Assembly (NCBI GenBank): GCA_017460085.1
Contig: JAFUBQ010000005.1
Location: forward strand, 1 to 64,000
Source: Alphaproteobacteria bacterium
GTDB taxonomy: Bacteria; Pseudomonadota; Alphaproteobacteria; RF32; CAG-239
Length of the DNA: 64,000 nucleotides
Direction of reading: 5' to 3'
Every line of letters starts with the position of its first letter. Within the stretch, counting starts at the first letter, position 1. Under the pieces are notes generated by a model. The model was not told the origin of the DNA. It worked only from the letters and a program-made list of their open reading frames with translations, and made no database searches. The translations under genes and the position numbers were made by a program. Below are positions 25,659-34,340 of this stretch, piece after piece.

Positions 25659-26342
25659 CTAATTTGGTGCAGTCTGAGGCAGTGTTTCAAACATATGTTT
25701 GTAGGGCTCTAATTGTTGCAAAACTTTTCCGGTTTCTTCGGTAACAACCTGTTGATATTCTTGCGCACATTCAGAAATTATATCTATCATATCCTCTTTG
25801 GGTGCATTTTTGCTATAGCAAGTTTTGATTTCATCAAACCAATATTTATTATCAAAACGACTGATGGCAATACTTTCGGCATTATGTAAAATGTGCTTTG
25901 GATAATCATTTACCCAAGGCTTTCCATAAAATTCCGGAGTTTGCATATACATATAAATAAAGGCATCGGAAAGTTCTATGTTTTCAACTGTTGATGCATA
26001 CTCATTAACTGCATCTATAAAAGGTTGCGAAATACGCTCAAATTTTTCGGAGGTAAAATTTCCGACGAGAAAAGTTAAATGTTCTTGCTGCATATTATGA
26101 ATCATTTTGTATTTTATATCCAATAAATCCAAATTACCTACAGCAAGAGCCGCTTTCATTTCTCCGTCTATTTCATTACCTTTTCCATATTTTTGCACTA
26201 AAGAATTTTTCAAGTCATATATAAAAATGGCGTAATTAGATTCATCTGCGATGTTGTATTTATTTATATCTCTGTGTTCATCGGCTTTTGCAATGTTAGA
26301 GAGGACAACGAATATACTTATAATACAAAAAATTTTTTTCAT
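25659..26342 (-). CDS. Unknown periplasmic protein, 227 residues
   Basis: The signal peptide (MKKIFCIISIFVVLSNIAKA) is cut before DEHRD. The mature part is soluble, acidic and helical, with two cysteines (KTCYSKN, SECAQE) near the C-terminus that may pair. No family recognised. The N-terminal part of the mature protein carries SNYAIFIYDLKNSLVQKYGKG. It stands alone, convergent with typA and upstream of a decayed small gene. Confidence 0.7.
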   Translation of the reverse strand: MKKIFCIISIFVVLSNIAKADEHRDINKYNIADESNYAIFIYDLKNSLVQKYGKGNEIDGEMKAALAVGNLDLLDIKYKMIHNMQQEHLTFLVGNFTSEKFERISQPFIDAVNEYASTVENIELSDAFIYMYMQTPEFYGKPWVNDYPKHILHNAESIAISRFDNKYWFDEIKTCYSKNAPKEDMIDIISECAQEYQQVVTEETGKVLQQLEPYKHMFETLPQTAPN

Positions 26343-26446
26343 TTACGCATCTTTGTTTTCAATACAATTAATCTATTCTTTATCACAATAAAAATCAAGC
26401 GAATTTTGCTGGTTCACGATTGCAAATATGAAAAAAGGAGATTAAA

Positions 26447-26638
26447 ATGGCAAATGAATTAAGAAAAAATATAGGGCGCAGTATGCCTTACTTGCAACTC
26501 AATGAAAATATTGATTAACAAATAAGTCAGCTGCAAGCGCGCACCGCGTATGATGAGAATGCGCAAATGCAAATTAATGACTTATTGCGTCAGTTTTTTA
26601 TATCTGATTCTATGCGGCTTGCAGGCTTCTTCGCCTAA
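26447..26638 (+). pseudogene. Small gene interrupted by a stop codon
   Basis: AAAAGGAG precedes an ATG and a 23-codon frame (MANELRKNIGRSMPYLQLNE...), which meets TAA at 26516-26518. The same frame then continues open with helix-like sequence (QISQLQARTAYDENAQMQIN...) for 39 more codons into the end of ettA. This looks like a nonsense-broken small coiled-coil gene. A genuine 23-residue peptide is the alternative. Confidence 0.4.
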
Positions 26639-28261
26639 ACGTGCGCGTTTGTCTTTTTCATAGTCCTCAAAATTACCTTCAAACCATTCCACATGGCCAT
26701 CATCTTCATAAGCCAAAATATGTGTGGCTAAGCGGTCTAAAAACCAGCGGTCGTGCGATGTTACCAAAACACACCCCGGATAATTATTAATACCTTCTTC
26801 CAATGAGCGCAATGTATCAACATCTAAATCGTTGGTTGGTTCGTCAAGCAAAATAACGTTAGCACCTTTGCGCAACATCTTAGCCAAATGCACGCGGTTA
26901 CGCTCACCGCCGGATAAATTACCGACTTTCTTTTGCTGGTCAGCGCCTTTAAAATTAAATTGTCCCACATAAGCGCGCGATGACATTTCATTTTTGCCGA
27001 TTTCGATAATATCCAAACCGTCGGAAATTTCTTCCCACACATTTTTATCGGCGTTCAGTTCATCACGCGATTGGTCAACATAGCCTAAATCTACCGTGTC
27101 ACCAATGCGAATCGTTCCGGAATCTGGCTTTTCTTGTCCGGTAATCATACGAAACAGCGTGGTTTTTCCGGCGCCGTTCGGTCCGATAATACCTACAATT
27201 GCGCCCTTCGGAATTTTAAACGACAAATCATCAATCAGCACCTTATCCCCGAAAGCTTTACAGATGTGTTCAGCTTCAATTACTAAATCGCCCAGACGCT
27301 CGGTCATCGGAATATTGATATGCGCAGTAGAAATTTTTTCACGCGTAGTTTGTGACAATAATTCATCATAGGCATTAATACGCGCCTTAGATTTTGCCTG
27401 ACGTGCTTTGGGATTTTTTCTAATCCATTCCAATTCATTGGCAAGTGTGCGTTGACGAGCATTTTCTTCACGATTTTCTTGTTCTAAGCGTTTTTGTTTT
27501 TGTTCCAGCCAAGAAGTATAGTTACCTTCATACGGAATGCCTTGTCCGCGGTCAAGTTCCAAAATCCAGCCGGTTACATTATCCAAGAAATAGCGGTCGT
27601 GCGTTACCATAACCACCGTGCCATTATAGTCGCGCAAATGGTGCTCCAGCCAAGCTACCGACTCGGCATCCAAGTGGTTAGTCGGCTCGTCTAAAAGCAG
27701 CATATCCGGCTTTTGTAAAAGCAGGCGGCACAAAGCAACACGGCGTTTTTCACCGCCGGAAAGTTTGGTTACATCGGCATCGGCCGGCGGACAGCGCAAA
27801 GCATCCATGGCAATTTGCACAGTGCGCTCTAACTCCCAACCGTTAACGGCATCAATTTTTTCTTGTAACTCTGCCTGTTCGGCAATTAAATCGTTCATTT
27901 CATCATCACTCAGAGGTTCGGCAAAACGCGCCGATACTTCTTCAAAGCGTTTAAGCAGCTCTTGAGTTTCATTTAAGCCGTCCATTACGTTTTCCATAAC
28001 GTTTTTATGAGGGTCCAACTGCGGTTCTTGCTCTAAATATCCCACTTTAACGCCTTCAGCCGCCCACGCTTCACCGTTAAATTCTTTATCAACACCGGCC
28101 ATAATTTTCAAAAGTGTTGATTTACCGGCGCCGTTAACGCCTAAAACTCCGATTTTTGCCCCCGGTAAAAACGACAGTGTAATACCTTTAAAAAGCTCAC
28201 GTCCTCCGGGCAGAACTTTGGTTAAATTTTGCATTACAAAAATATATTGATAGGCCGCCAT
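26582..28261 (-). CDS. ettA: Energy-dependent translational throttle protein (ABC-F ATPase)
   Basis: A 559-residue ABC-F protein that binds the ribosomal E site and gates early elongation according to ATP level. There are two ATPase modules without membrane domains: Walker [12 protein letters not shown] and [11 protein letters not shown]; signatures [11 protein letters not shown] and [11 protein letters not shown]; Walker [12 protein letters not shown] and [11 protein letters not shown]. The linker (P-site tRNA-interaction motif) and an arm insertion in the first module are present. Length (about 555) is that of EttA rather than Uup. It is followed at 26581 by the broken small gene on the other strand. 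Confidence 0.94.
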   Translation of the reverse strand: MAAYQYIFVMQNLTKVLPGGRELFKGITLSFLPGAKIGVLGVNGAGKSTLLKIMAGVDKEFNGEAWAAEGVKVGYLEQEPQLDPHKNVMENVMDGLNETQELLKRFEEVSARFAEPLSDDEMNDLIAEQAELQEKIDAVNGWELERTVQIAMDALRCPPADADVTKLSGGEKRRVALCRLLLQKPDMLLLDEPTNHLDAESVAWLEHHLRDYNGTVVMVTHDRYFLDNVTGWILELDRGQGIPYEGNYTSWLEQKQKRLEQENREENARQRTLANELEWIRKNPKARQAKSKARINAYDELLSQTTREKISTAHINIPMTERLGDLVIEAEHICKAFGDKVLIDDLSFKIPKGAIVGIIGPNGAGKTTLFRMITGQEKPDSGTIRIGDTVDLGYVDQSRDELNADKNVWEEISDGLDIIEIGKNEMSSRAYVGQFNFKGADQQKKVGNLSGGERNRVHLAKMLRKGANVILLDEPTNDLDVDTLRSLEEGINNYPGCVLVTSHDRWFLDRLATHILAYEDDGHVEWFEGNFEDYEKDKRARLGEEACKPHRIRYKKLTQ

Positions 28262-28279
28262 AAAATTTTTCTCCCTATA

Positions 28280-28834
28280 TTAAAATTGCCCCGAATATTT
28301 ATCATAATTTGCATCATGAAGCTGAATTTTTTCAGCATTTTTACCATCTTTTTCCGCTTGTGCAACATATTTTTTATAGGCAGCATCAGCCCTAGCAAAA
28401 GCATTGGGGTCTTTTTCATATAAACGATTGGCGTTATAGCTCTTGCGCGGCGTAATCATTGTTCCGTCATAAAGCTTAATGCGCCCGTCGGAATATAGCG
28501 TGCTTTTGAAAATTTTCTGACGGGCAAATTCTTCCGCTACTTCCGGACAACTGGCAAAATTTTCATCTTCCATTGCCATAAATGCCTCGGCTTTACCGAC
28601 ATTATATTGTTGTATGGCTTCTTTTTGCTGAATAGCGTCAGGCGCTTTGCCTATCATAATTGCGCGCGCCAAAAGTTCATATTCGTCATAGCGCTTCACT
28701 TGGCAAGCCAAGCCCTGTCCGGCCACCGAACCTAAGCCATAAACTTCTTCTAAATACGAAACCGGCTTGCTGGCAGCAGAAACATTTGTGCTTGCCAGCA
28801 AAATTATGCCCATACATATAGCTGTAATTTTCAT
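28280..28834 (-). CDS. Unknown periplasmic protein, 184 residues
   Basis: The signal peptide (ends STNVSA, mature from ASKPVSY) is followed by a helical protein with two cysteines (GLACQVKR, FASCPEVAEEF) that could form a disulfide. The C-terminal part is Lys- and Tyr-rich. GGATG precedes the ATG. No family recognised. It lies 18 bases before ettA on the same strand and may be co-transcribed with it. Confidence 0.7.
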   Translation of the reverse strand: MKITAICMGIILLASTNVSAASKPVSYLEEVYGLGSVAGQGLACQVKRYDEYELLARAIMIGKAPDAIQQKEAIQQYNVGKAEAFMAMEDENFASCPEVAEEFARQKIFKSTLYSDGRIKLYDGTMITPRKSYNANRLYEKDPNAFARADAAYKKYVAQAEKDGKNAEKIQLHDANYDKYSGQF

Positions 28835-28937
28835 TTTTTACATCCTTTTTGCTTAAACTTGCCAGCGTTATAGCACAAAAAACTTTAATATGTCTTAACA
28901 TGCATGTTAAAGTTTATTCGAATTTTTGCTTTAAGTT

Positions 28938-29888
28938 TTATCTTTGATGCCAAAACAAACGCATCAGGCGAAATTTGCTTTTCAATGTTAATTGCCGAAA
29001 AGAAATTATGTGATTTTGCCGCAAATTCAAATATTCTTGCTTAAAAAATTTTTCTAATTCCGATATGTTTTCTTTGCTTTTACTAATTTTAGAAAGGACC
29101 ATTTTTATGGAAACAGAAATTCGACGCCGTTGCACTAATCGCCATTGTTTTTGTTTTTCGGTGGTTGAAAAATATTCGGATACATAACGAATTCCGGTCA
29201 TATAGTCTTTAATTTTTTTGATATTCCACGAACTGCGTATAATTGATGAGGTAGTGTTGTCATATATATAAAGCGGCATTTTAACACCAACAAAAAAATC
29301 AATATCCGAAAATAAACAGGTTGTAAACGGCCAATCTTCATACAAAATACCTTCGATAAACCGCCTGTTTTTAATTATTTCCGCTTTATACAGCTTATTC
29401 CACGTCACCGCTGATACTAAACGTTTGCGCAGCAAATCTTTCAACGGATTTTTATATAGCTTAGGTTTTAGTTTTTTTATATTATAAACGCATGTATTTG
29501 GATTTTCACGCTGCAAACGGCAATAACTTTCGCCAACAACAATAGGAGCGTTGTTAACCTTTGCAGCTCGATACAAAATATCTAAAGCTTGCGGATGCAA
29601 ATAGTCATCGGAATCTAAAAAGAAAATATATTTGCCGCCGGCATTTTCTATACCTATATTCCGCGCTGCTGCCAAACCTTTATTTGCTTGAGTAATAATT
29701 TTTATTCTCTCATCTGTTGCGGCATATTGTTGCAATATTTCGGCGCTATTATCAGTTGAACCGTCATTTATGCAGATAATTTCTATATTCTTAAAAGTTT
29801 GCCTTTGCACACTTTCAAGGCAACGCGGCAAATATAAGCCAACGTTATAAATAGGTATAATAACAGATATATCAGGTATTGTTTGCAT
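28938..29888 (-). CDS. Family 2 glycosyltransferase
   Basis: A 316-residue GT-A fold enzyme. VSVIIPIYN-type start (ISVIIPIYNVGLYLPRCLES), CINDGSTDNSAEI and FLDSDDYLHP (DxD metal site) are diagnostic. It transfers a sugar from a nucleotide donor, probably to a surface polysaccharide, lipooligosaccharide or protein. The basic C-terminal part may lie against the membrane. AAGGAG precedes the ATG. There is no surrounding polysaccharide cluster. Confidence 0.88.
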   Translation of the reverse strand: MQTIPDISVIIPIYNVGLYLPRCLESVQRQTFKNIEIICINDGSTDNSAEILQQYAATDERIKIITQANKGLAAARNIGIENAGGKYIFFLDSDDYLHPQALDILYRAAKVNNAPIVVGESYCRLQRENPNTCVYNIKKLKPKLYKNPLKDLLRKRLVSAVTWNKLYKAEIIKNRRFIEGILYEDWPFTTCLFSDIDFFVGVKMPLYIYDNTTSSIIRSSWNIKKIKDYMTGIRYVSEYFSTTEKQKQWRLVQRRRISVSIKMVLSKISKSKENISELEKFFKQEYLNLRQNHIISFRQLTLKSKFRLMRLFWHQR

Positions 29889-29963
29889 TTTTCTCCTTAC
29901 AACATATAATTTAGTTATATTAAAAATAAAAGCAATAGATATTGCAATTTTTTACGAAAAAAA

Positions 29964-29993
29964 TATAAAAAACAGCCCTCTTTACGAGAGCTG
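29964..29993 (-). terminator. Terminator, minus strand
   Basis: An 8-bp stem with one G-U pair (29973-29980 with 29986-29993) is followed on the minus strand by six U. Confidence 0.7.
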
Positions 29994-30013
29994 CCAAATG
30001 TTGTAAAAAAGAG

Positions 30014-30050
30014 AACCGTCAAGCATTATATAATGCAGGTCGGTTGTTTT
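30014..30050 (-). terminator. Hairpin/terminator behind the DsbA-like gene
   Basis: AACCG (30014-30018) pairs with CGGTT (30041-30045) around an inner perfect palindrome GCATTATATAATGC. It is followed by CTCTTTTTT on the minus strand and GTTTTTTT on the plus strand. It is tandem with the terminator at 29964-29993. Confidence 0.6.
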
Positions 30051-30058
30051 TTTAAAAT

Positions 30059-30778
30059 TTATTTTTCAGCGTCAATCAGACTTTGCAAATCTGCCGCATT
30101 CATAGCGTGTGCCGGTTTACCGTTAATAAACACTGACGGAACTCCGCGAACTTGAACATTATCTGCCAATTCAGCAATTTTATCCAACTTTTGCTTAATT
30201 TCATCAGCGGCCAAATCTGCTTTAAATTTTTCCATATCTAAGCCTAGCTTTTCGGCTGCGGCATCAACATCAGCGCTGTTCATACGGCCATTTGCTGCCA
30301 TAACTGCCGTGTAATATTCCATAAATTTACCTTGGTTAGCTGCGGCATATGCTCCTTTTGCCTGATATGAAGAACCCAAAAATGTCAGCGGCTTAAAAAT
30401 AAATTTAACATCAGCATTAGCCGCAATTGTTTTTTCTAATTCCGGCGCTAAACGTTTGCAATATCCGCATGAAAAGTCAAAAAACTCAACCACCGTAATT
30501 TTAGCATCTTCCGGCCCGACAAACAACGCATTTTCCGTTCCTACCAAATCTGGTAAAAACTTTTTCATTGCTTCTTGTGCTGCTTTTTCAGCTTCGGCTC
30601 TTTGTTGTTCTTGAAAACTGTTAAAGGCATCAATTACCATTTTCGGATTCTCGTTTAAAATTGTAGCAACTTCTTCAGCCGAAATTTTGTTTTGTTGCGG
30701 AGCTTTATATGAATTTACCATTGCAACAACAGCAATAATTACGGCAACTATTGATAATAAAATTGAAAAATTTTTCAT
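30059..30778 (-). CDS. DsbA-family thiol-disulfide oxidoreductase, membrane anchored
   Basis: A 239-residue protein. An N-terminal hydrophobic segment (residues 5-24) is an anchor or uncleaved signal, followed by a helical coil-like linker (about 35-75). The thioredoxin/DSBA domain begins at about 85 with active site FFDFSCGYCKRLAPEL (CGYC), and the cis-proline loop is VRGVPSVFINGKPA. It resembles the Com1/BdbD-type DsbA oxidases of alphaproteobacteria and probably forms or isomerises disulfides in the many Cys-containing envelope proteins seen here. AGGA precedes the ATG. Two terminators follow it. Confidence 0.9.
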   Translation of the reverse strand: MKNFSILLSIVAVIIAVVAMVNSYKAPQQNKISAEEVATILNENPKMVIDAFNSFQEQQRAEAEKAAQEAMKKFLPDLVGTENALFVGPEDAKITVVEFFDFSCGYCKRLAPELEKTIAANADVKFIFKPLTFLGSSYQAKGAYAAANQGKFMEYYTAVMAANGRMNSADVDAAAEKLGLDMEKFKADLAADEIKQKLDKIAELADNVQVRGVPSVFINGKPAHAMNAADLQSLIDAEK

Positions 30779-30878
30779 CTGTCCTATTCCTTAAAAAAAT
30801 AATTTGTTGTTTAAACACAATATTTATTTAATTCTTTTTTTTATCTTTTGCAAGCATATTTTTTTAGAGTTTTCTACT

Positions 30879-31805
30879 TTACAATTCACTTATGGCTTGC
30901 AAAGCCGCTCTGGCACCGCAGCCGGCGGCAATAACCGCTTGCCGGTACGGATTACACACATCGCCTGCGGCATAAACTCCCGGAATATCGGTAGCATTAC
31001 CTTGCGGTTTTACCACGATATAACCACCGGAATCTAAATGCAAATAGCGGCGGAACATTTCCGTATTCGGGTGATGCCCGATGGCCACAAAAACACCTGA
31101 AACATCGAGATATTTTTTCTTATCGCTCTTAACATTTCTAATTCTGATACCAGTTACTTCCAGCGGATTTTCGGTACCGATAATTTCATCAACAACATTA
31201 TTCCAAAAAATAGTAATTTTCCGATTTTCGAATATGCGTTTTTGCACAACATGTTCGGCATTAAAAGAATGGCGCCGATGAATAAGGTACACTTTTTCCA
31301 CATAGTTTGTTAAATAAAGTGCTTGCTCTAAAGCTGAATTTCCACCGCCGATAACGGCAACTTCTTTACCCCGATACAAAAATCCGTCGCAGGTGGCGCA
31401 AGAAGATACTCCGTGACCTATATACTTTTGCTCGCTCGGCAATCCTAACCATTTAACCGATGCGCCGGTGGCAATAATAATTGCTTTCGACATAAAAGAA
31501 TTTCCGCTTGCGGAGCTACATACAAAAGGGTGGTCATAAAAATCAACTTCGGTGATTTCGTCATCAATAATCTTTACCCCTAAATTTATGGCCTGCTGAT
31601 GAATTTTTTCCATTAAATCATAACCGCTGAGCGCTTCACTAAAACCCGGAAAATTTTCTACAATGCTGGAACGAATAAGCTGCCCGCCTTTTTGCGCACC
31701 GGCAACAATAAGCGCATTAATTCCTGCGCGCGCGGCATATATGCCGGCAGTATATCCGGCCGGTCCGGAACCGATGATTAATAAGTCCGATTTATATTCT
31801 GCCAT
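30879..31805 (-). CDS. trxB: Thioredoxin-disulfide reductase
   Basis: A 308-residue FAD- and NADPH-dependent reductase. FAD site GSGPAGYTAGIYAARA, redox site SCATCDGFLYRG (CATC), NADPH site GGGNSALEQAL, C-terminal GVYAAGDVCNPYRQAVIAAGCG. The start at 31805 (MAEYKSD) is set by AAGGAG. It recycles thioredoxin, needed for methionine sulfoxide and peroxide defence; class III ribonucleotide reductase itself usually takes electrons from formate or thioredoxin. Confidence 0.95.
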   Translation of the reverse strand: MAEYKSDLLIIGSGPAGYTAGIYAARAGINALIVAGAQKGGQLIRSSIVENFPGFSEALSGYDLMEKIHQQAINLGVKIIDDEITEVDFYDHPFVCSSASGNSFMSKAIIIATGASVKWLGLPSEQKYIGHGVSSCATCDGFLYRGKEVAVIGGGNSALEQALYLTNYVEKVYLIHRRHSFNAEHVVQKRIFENRKITIFWNNVVDEIIGTENPLEVTGIRIRNVKSDKKKYLDVSGVFVAIGHHPNTEMFRRYLHLDSGGYIVVKPQGNATDIPGVYAAGDVCNPYRQAVIAAGCGARAALQAISEL

Positions 31806-31874
31806 ATTTTTCTCCTTGCGCATAAAATAATTTTTATATGCCGAATTTCAACGCTGCTCGTTAATGTTTTTTAC

Positions 31875-31902
31875 TTGACGCTAAAACAAAATATGTTATC
31901 TT
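31875..31902 (+). promoter_or_regulatory. Promoter of the HAD hydrolase gene
   Basis: TTGACG (31875-31880), 16-nt spacer, TATCTT (31897-31902), 30 bases before the ATG. Confidence 0.55.
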
Positions 31903-31931
31903 AATAAGGTTGTTAATAGTGAGAAAAATAA

Positions 31932-32609
31932 ATGAAAACACAAGTTATTGTTTGGGACTTAGATAATACACTTTATCGTGAAACACCGGAATTTCATAGT
32001 TTAATGGATAAGATTACGGCGGAAGCAATTGTGGAAGATTTAAAACTGCCGATTGATTTTGCCACAGCTAAAGCGATGGTTACGGAATCATATCGCACTT
32101 ATCGTGACGGCGGCGAAATTTTTGTGCGTAAATACGGTGTATCGCCTAAGGAAATTTTTGAGGCTTACCATAAGCGTAAAGAAAATAATCTAATGCCGAT
32201 CAAACCTTATCAAGGCTTGCTCGAACGTTTAGAAAATTTGCCTTGTGCGCAGTACATATTCTCTACCAGCTCGCACGATGCGTGTGAAGCAATTTTGAAG
32301 CATTTGGGGTTGTTTAACTTTTTTGCCGGACATTTTTATTCAGTTGAAGATTTTGATGTCTACAAAAAAAATGAAAGCCCTGATGTATATTTGAAATTTT
32401 GCAAAAAAATTGATGTTGAGCCGGCGCAATGTTTGTTTGTTGACGATAGCTATTCAAATTTAGAATTTGCTAAAAAAGCCGGACTTAAAACTATTCGTCT
32501 GTGTCATGGCAAACCAAATGATAAAGCAACGGAATATATTGATTACGCCGCCGATAATATTAATGAGTGTATAGATTTACTTTTGCAAATATGCACACAA
32601 AATAGCTGA
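31932..32609 (+). CDS. HAD-family hydrolase (pyrimidine 5'-nucleotidase-like)
   Basis: A 225-residue haloacid-dehalogenase phosphatase. Motif I VWDLDNTLYRE, motif II FSTSSHD, motif III Lys in the DVYKKNES region, motif IV FVDDSYSNLEFAKKAG. The DLDNTLY start and helical cap place it with the pyrimidine 5'-nucleotidase/SDT1-like group typical of alphaproteobacteria, which act on UMP/CMP or other nucleotides. The substrate is not certain. Convergent with mnmA, 5 bases apart. Confidence 0.87.
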   Translation: MKTQVIVWDLDNTLYRETPEFHSLMDKITAEAIVEDLKLPIDFATAKAMVTESYRTYRDGGEIFVRKYGVSPKEIFEAYHKRKENNLMPIKPYQGLLERLENLPCAQYIFSTSSHDACEAILKHLGLFNFFAGHFYSVEDFDVYKKNESPDVYLKFCKKIDVEPAQCLFVDDSYSNLEFAKKAGLKTIRLCHGKPNDKATEYIDYAADNINECIDLLLQICTQNS

Positions 32610-32614
32610 TTTAA

Positions 32615-33691
32615 TTAAACAGCCTGTTCAATAATGCCGCCGCCCAAAACAACATTATCGCGATACAGCACAACTGATTGTCCGGGAGCGATGGCTTTTT
32701 GCTTGGTATAAAACAAAACTTCCATTTTGCCGTTTGCCTTCGGTATAACCTTAACCGCGGTCGGTTGCTGCGATGAGCGGATTTTGGCTTCACACTCCAG
32801 CGGCTCATTAATACCGCTGATTGACGACCAACATAAATTTGCCGCAACTAAGCCTGAACGTTCGCATTCTTCTTCAAAACCGACCACAACTTCGTTGGCG
32901 TCTTTATTTATGCCGATAACATAAAGCGGGCGCTCGGCAGCAATGCCCATGCCGCGGCGTTGGCCTATTGTGTAGTTCCAATAGCCTTGATGCTTTCCCA
33001 AAATTTTGCCGTCTTTGTTAACAAAATTACCGGTCAACGGCTCATTTTGCAAAATATCGTTAATATCACCGGAATAAAAATCCTGACTGTCCGGTTTATC
33101 GGCCACAGTCAAACCGAATTCTGCCGCCATTTGCCGCACTTGCTTTTTCGTATATGCACCGAGCGGCATAACAACACGCCCTAATTGTTCCTGATTTAAG
33201 CGATATAAAAAATACGATTGGTCTTTTGTATTATCAACACCGCGATGAATTTCATAGCGCTGAGAAGCCTGGTTGAAAACAACTTGCGCATAGTGGCCGG
33301 TGGCAAATTTGGCAAATTCTATGCCTTGAGCCGCCGCTTCTTCCGGAAGTGCATTAAATTTTATGTATGAGTTGCACATTACACACGGATTTGGTGTGCG
33401 GCCGGCCTTATATTCGGATTTAAAGTTATCCAGCACCATTTGTTTATAGCGCGCCGAGCAATCTAAAACATAATAAGGAATCCCCATTTTGTTGCAAATT
33501 TCTTTGGCGGTGGCAACATCTTGTTCTTCATGCGGCGAAAAACACGAATCAGCACTCAAATCACCGCGAAAATTAGTATTTTTATCCCAAATGGACATTG
33601 TGGCACCGATAACTTCATGGCCCTGCTTTTGTAACAGCATTGCCGTAACTGATGAATCTACCCCGCCGCTCATACCAACCAATATTTTCAT
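32615..33691 (-). CDS. mnmA: tRNA-specific 2-thiouridylase
   Basis: A 358-residue enzyme that inserts sulfur at U34 of tRNA-Lys, -Glu and -Gln. PP-loop GMSGGVDSSVTAMLL; catalytic cysteines in NPCVMCN and in DFYSGDI region, where the usual second Cys appears replaced by DSQDFYSGD rather than DSQDICF. Tetrahydrouridine-binding and C-terminal beta-barrel parts are present (TIGQRRGMGIA). AAAGG precedes the ATG. The altered second-cysteine block is worth noting, since MnmA normally uses two cysteines. Confidence 0.92.
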   Translation of the reverse strand: MKILVGMSGGVDSSVTAMLLQKQGHEVIGATMSIWDKNTNFRGDLSADSCFSPHEEQDVATAKEICNKMGIPYYVLDCSARYKQMVLDNFKSEYKAGRTPNPCVMCNSYIKFNALPEEAAAQGIEFAKFATGHYAQVVFNQASQRYEIHRGVDNTKDQSYFLYRLNQEQLGRVVMPLGAYTKKQVRQMAAEFGLTVADKPDSQDFYSGDINDILQNEPLTGNFVNKDGKILGKHQGYWNYTIGQRRGMGIAAERPLYVIGINKDANEVVVGFEEECERSGLVAANLCWSSISGINEPLECEAKIRSSQQPTAVKVIPKANGKMEVLFYTKQKAIAPGQSVVLYRDNVVLGGGIIEQAV

Positions 33692-33774
33692 TACTTAAAC
33701 CTTTTAGCTAAAATAAAAACACCTCGAACCGTTATAAAACAATCCGAAGCGTTTTTTACTTTGGATTGCATCTA

Positions 33775-34248
33775 TTAAAACGGAATATCGTCATCTAAGT
33801 CAGACGGCGTTGTTGCTGCATTATTATCCCATCCGGAAGACGGTGCCGTAAAAACATCACCGGCATCTGCAGGCATTGCTGAAGAACCGTTGTCACTGTT
33901 ACGGCTGTCCAGCATTACCATATTGCCGTTAAAACGTTGCAAAACAACTTCGGTTGTATAGCGTTCCTGCCCGCTGTTGTCTGTCCATTTACGGGTTTGC
34001 AATGTGCCTTCCAAATATACTTTAGAACCTTTCCGCAAATATCTTTCTGCTGTGTCGGCAACTTGTGAATTGAAAATTACCACCCTATGCCACTCAGTTC
34101 TTTCTTTGCGTTCACCAGTAGCTTTATCCGTCCACGAATCCGAAGTAGCCACACGCAAATTAACAACTTTGTCACCGGAAGGCATTGTGCTAACCGTTGG
34201 GTCTGCTCCTAAATTACCAACCAAAATAACCTTATTTATACTTCCTAC
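33775..34248 (-). CDS. ssb: Single-stranded DNA-binding protein
   Basis: A 157-residue protein with an N-terminal OB-fold ([16 protein letters not shown], then [14 protein letters not shown]) and the invariant acidic tip DLDDDIPF, which recruits replication and repair partners. The start at 34248 is supported by AAAGGA upstream. It follows the Aas-like gene on the same strand. Confidence 0.96.
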   Translation of the reverse strand, partial: VGSINKVILVGNLGADPTVSTMPSGDKVVNLRVATSDSWTDKATGERKERTEWHRVVIFNSQVADTAERYLRKGSKVYLEGTLQTRKWTDNSGQERYTTEVVLQRFNGNMVMLDSRNSDNGSSAMPADAGDVFTAPSSGWDNNAATTPSDLDDDIPF

Positions 34249-34340
34249 CATTATTTTTTCCTTTAATATATTTATGTTTTTTATTAAGCATATGCTTTCA
34301 ATTGCAAAACACAACCAAAAAACTCTGCCTGCCCACAAAT

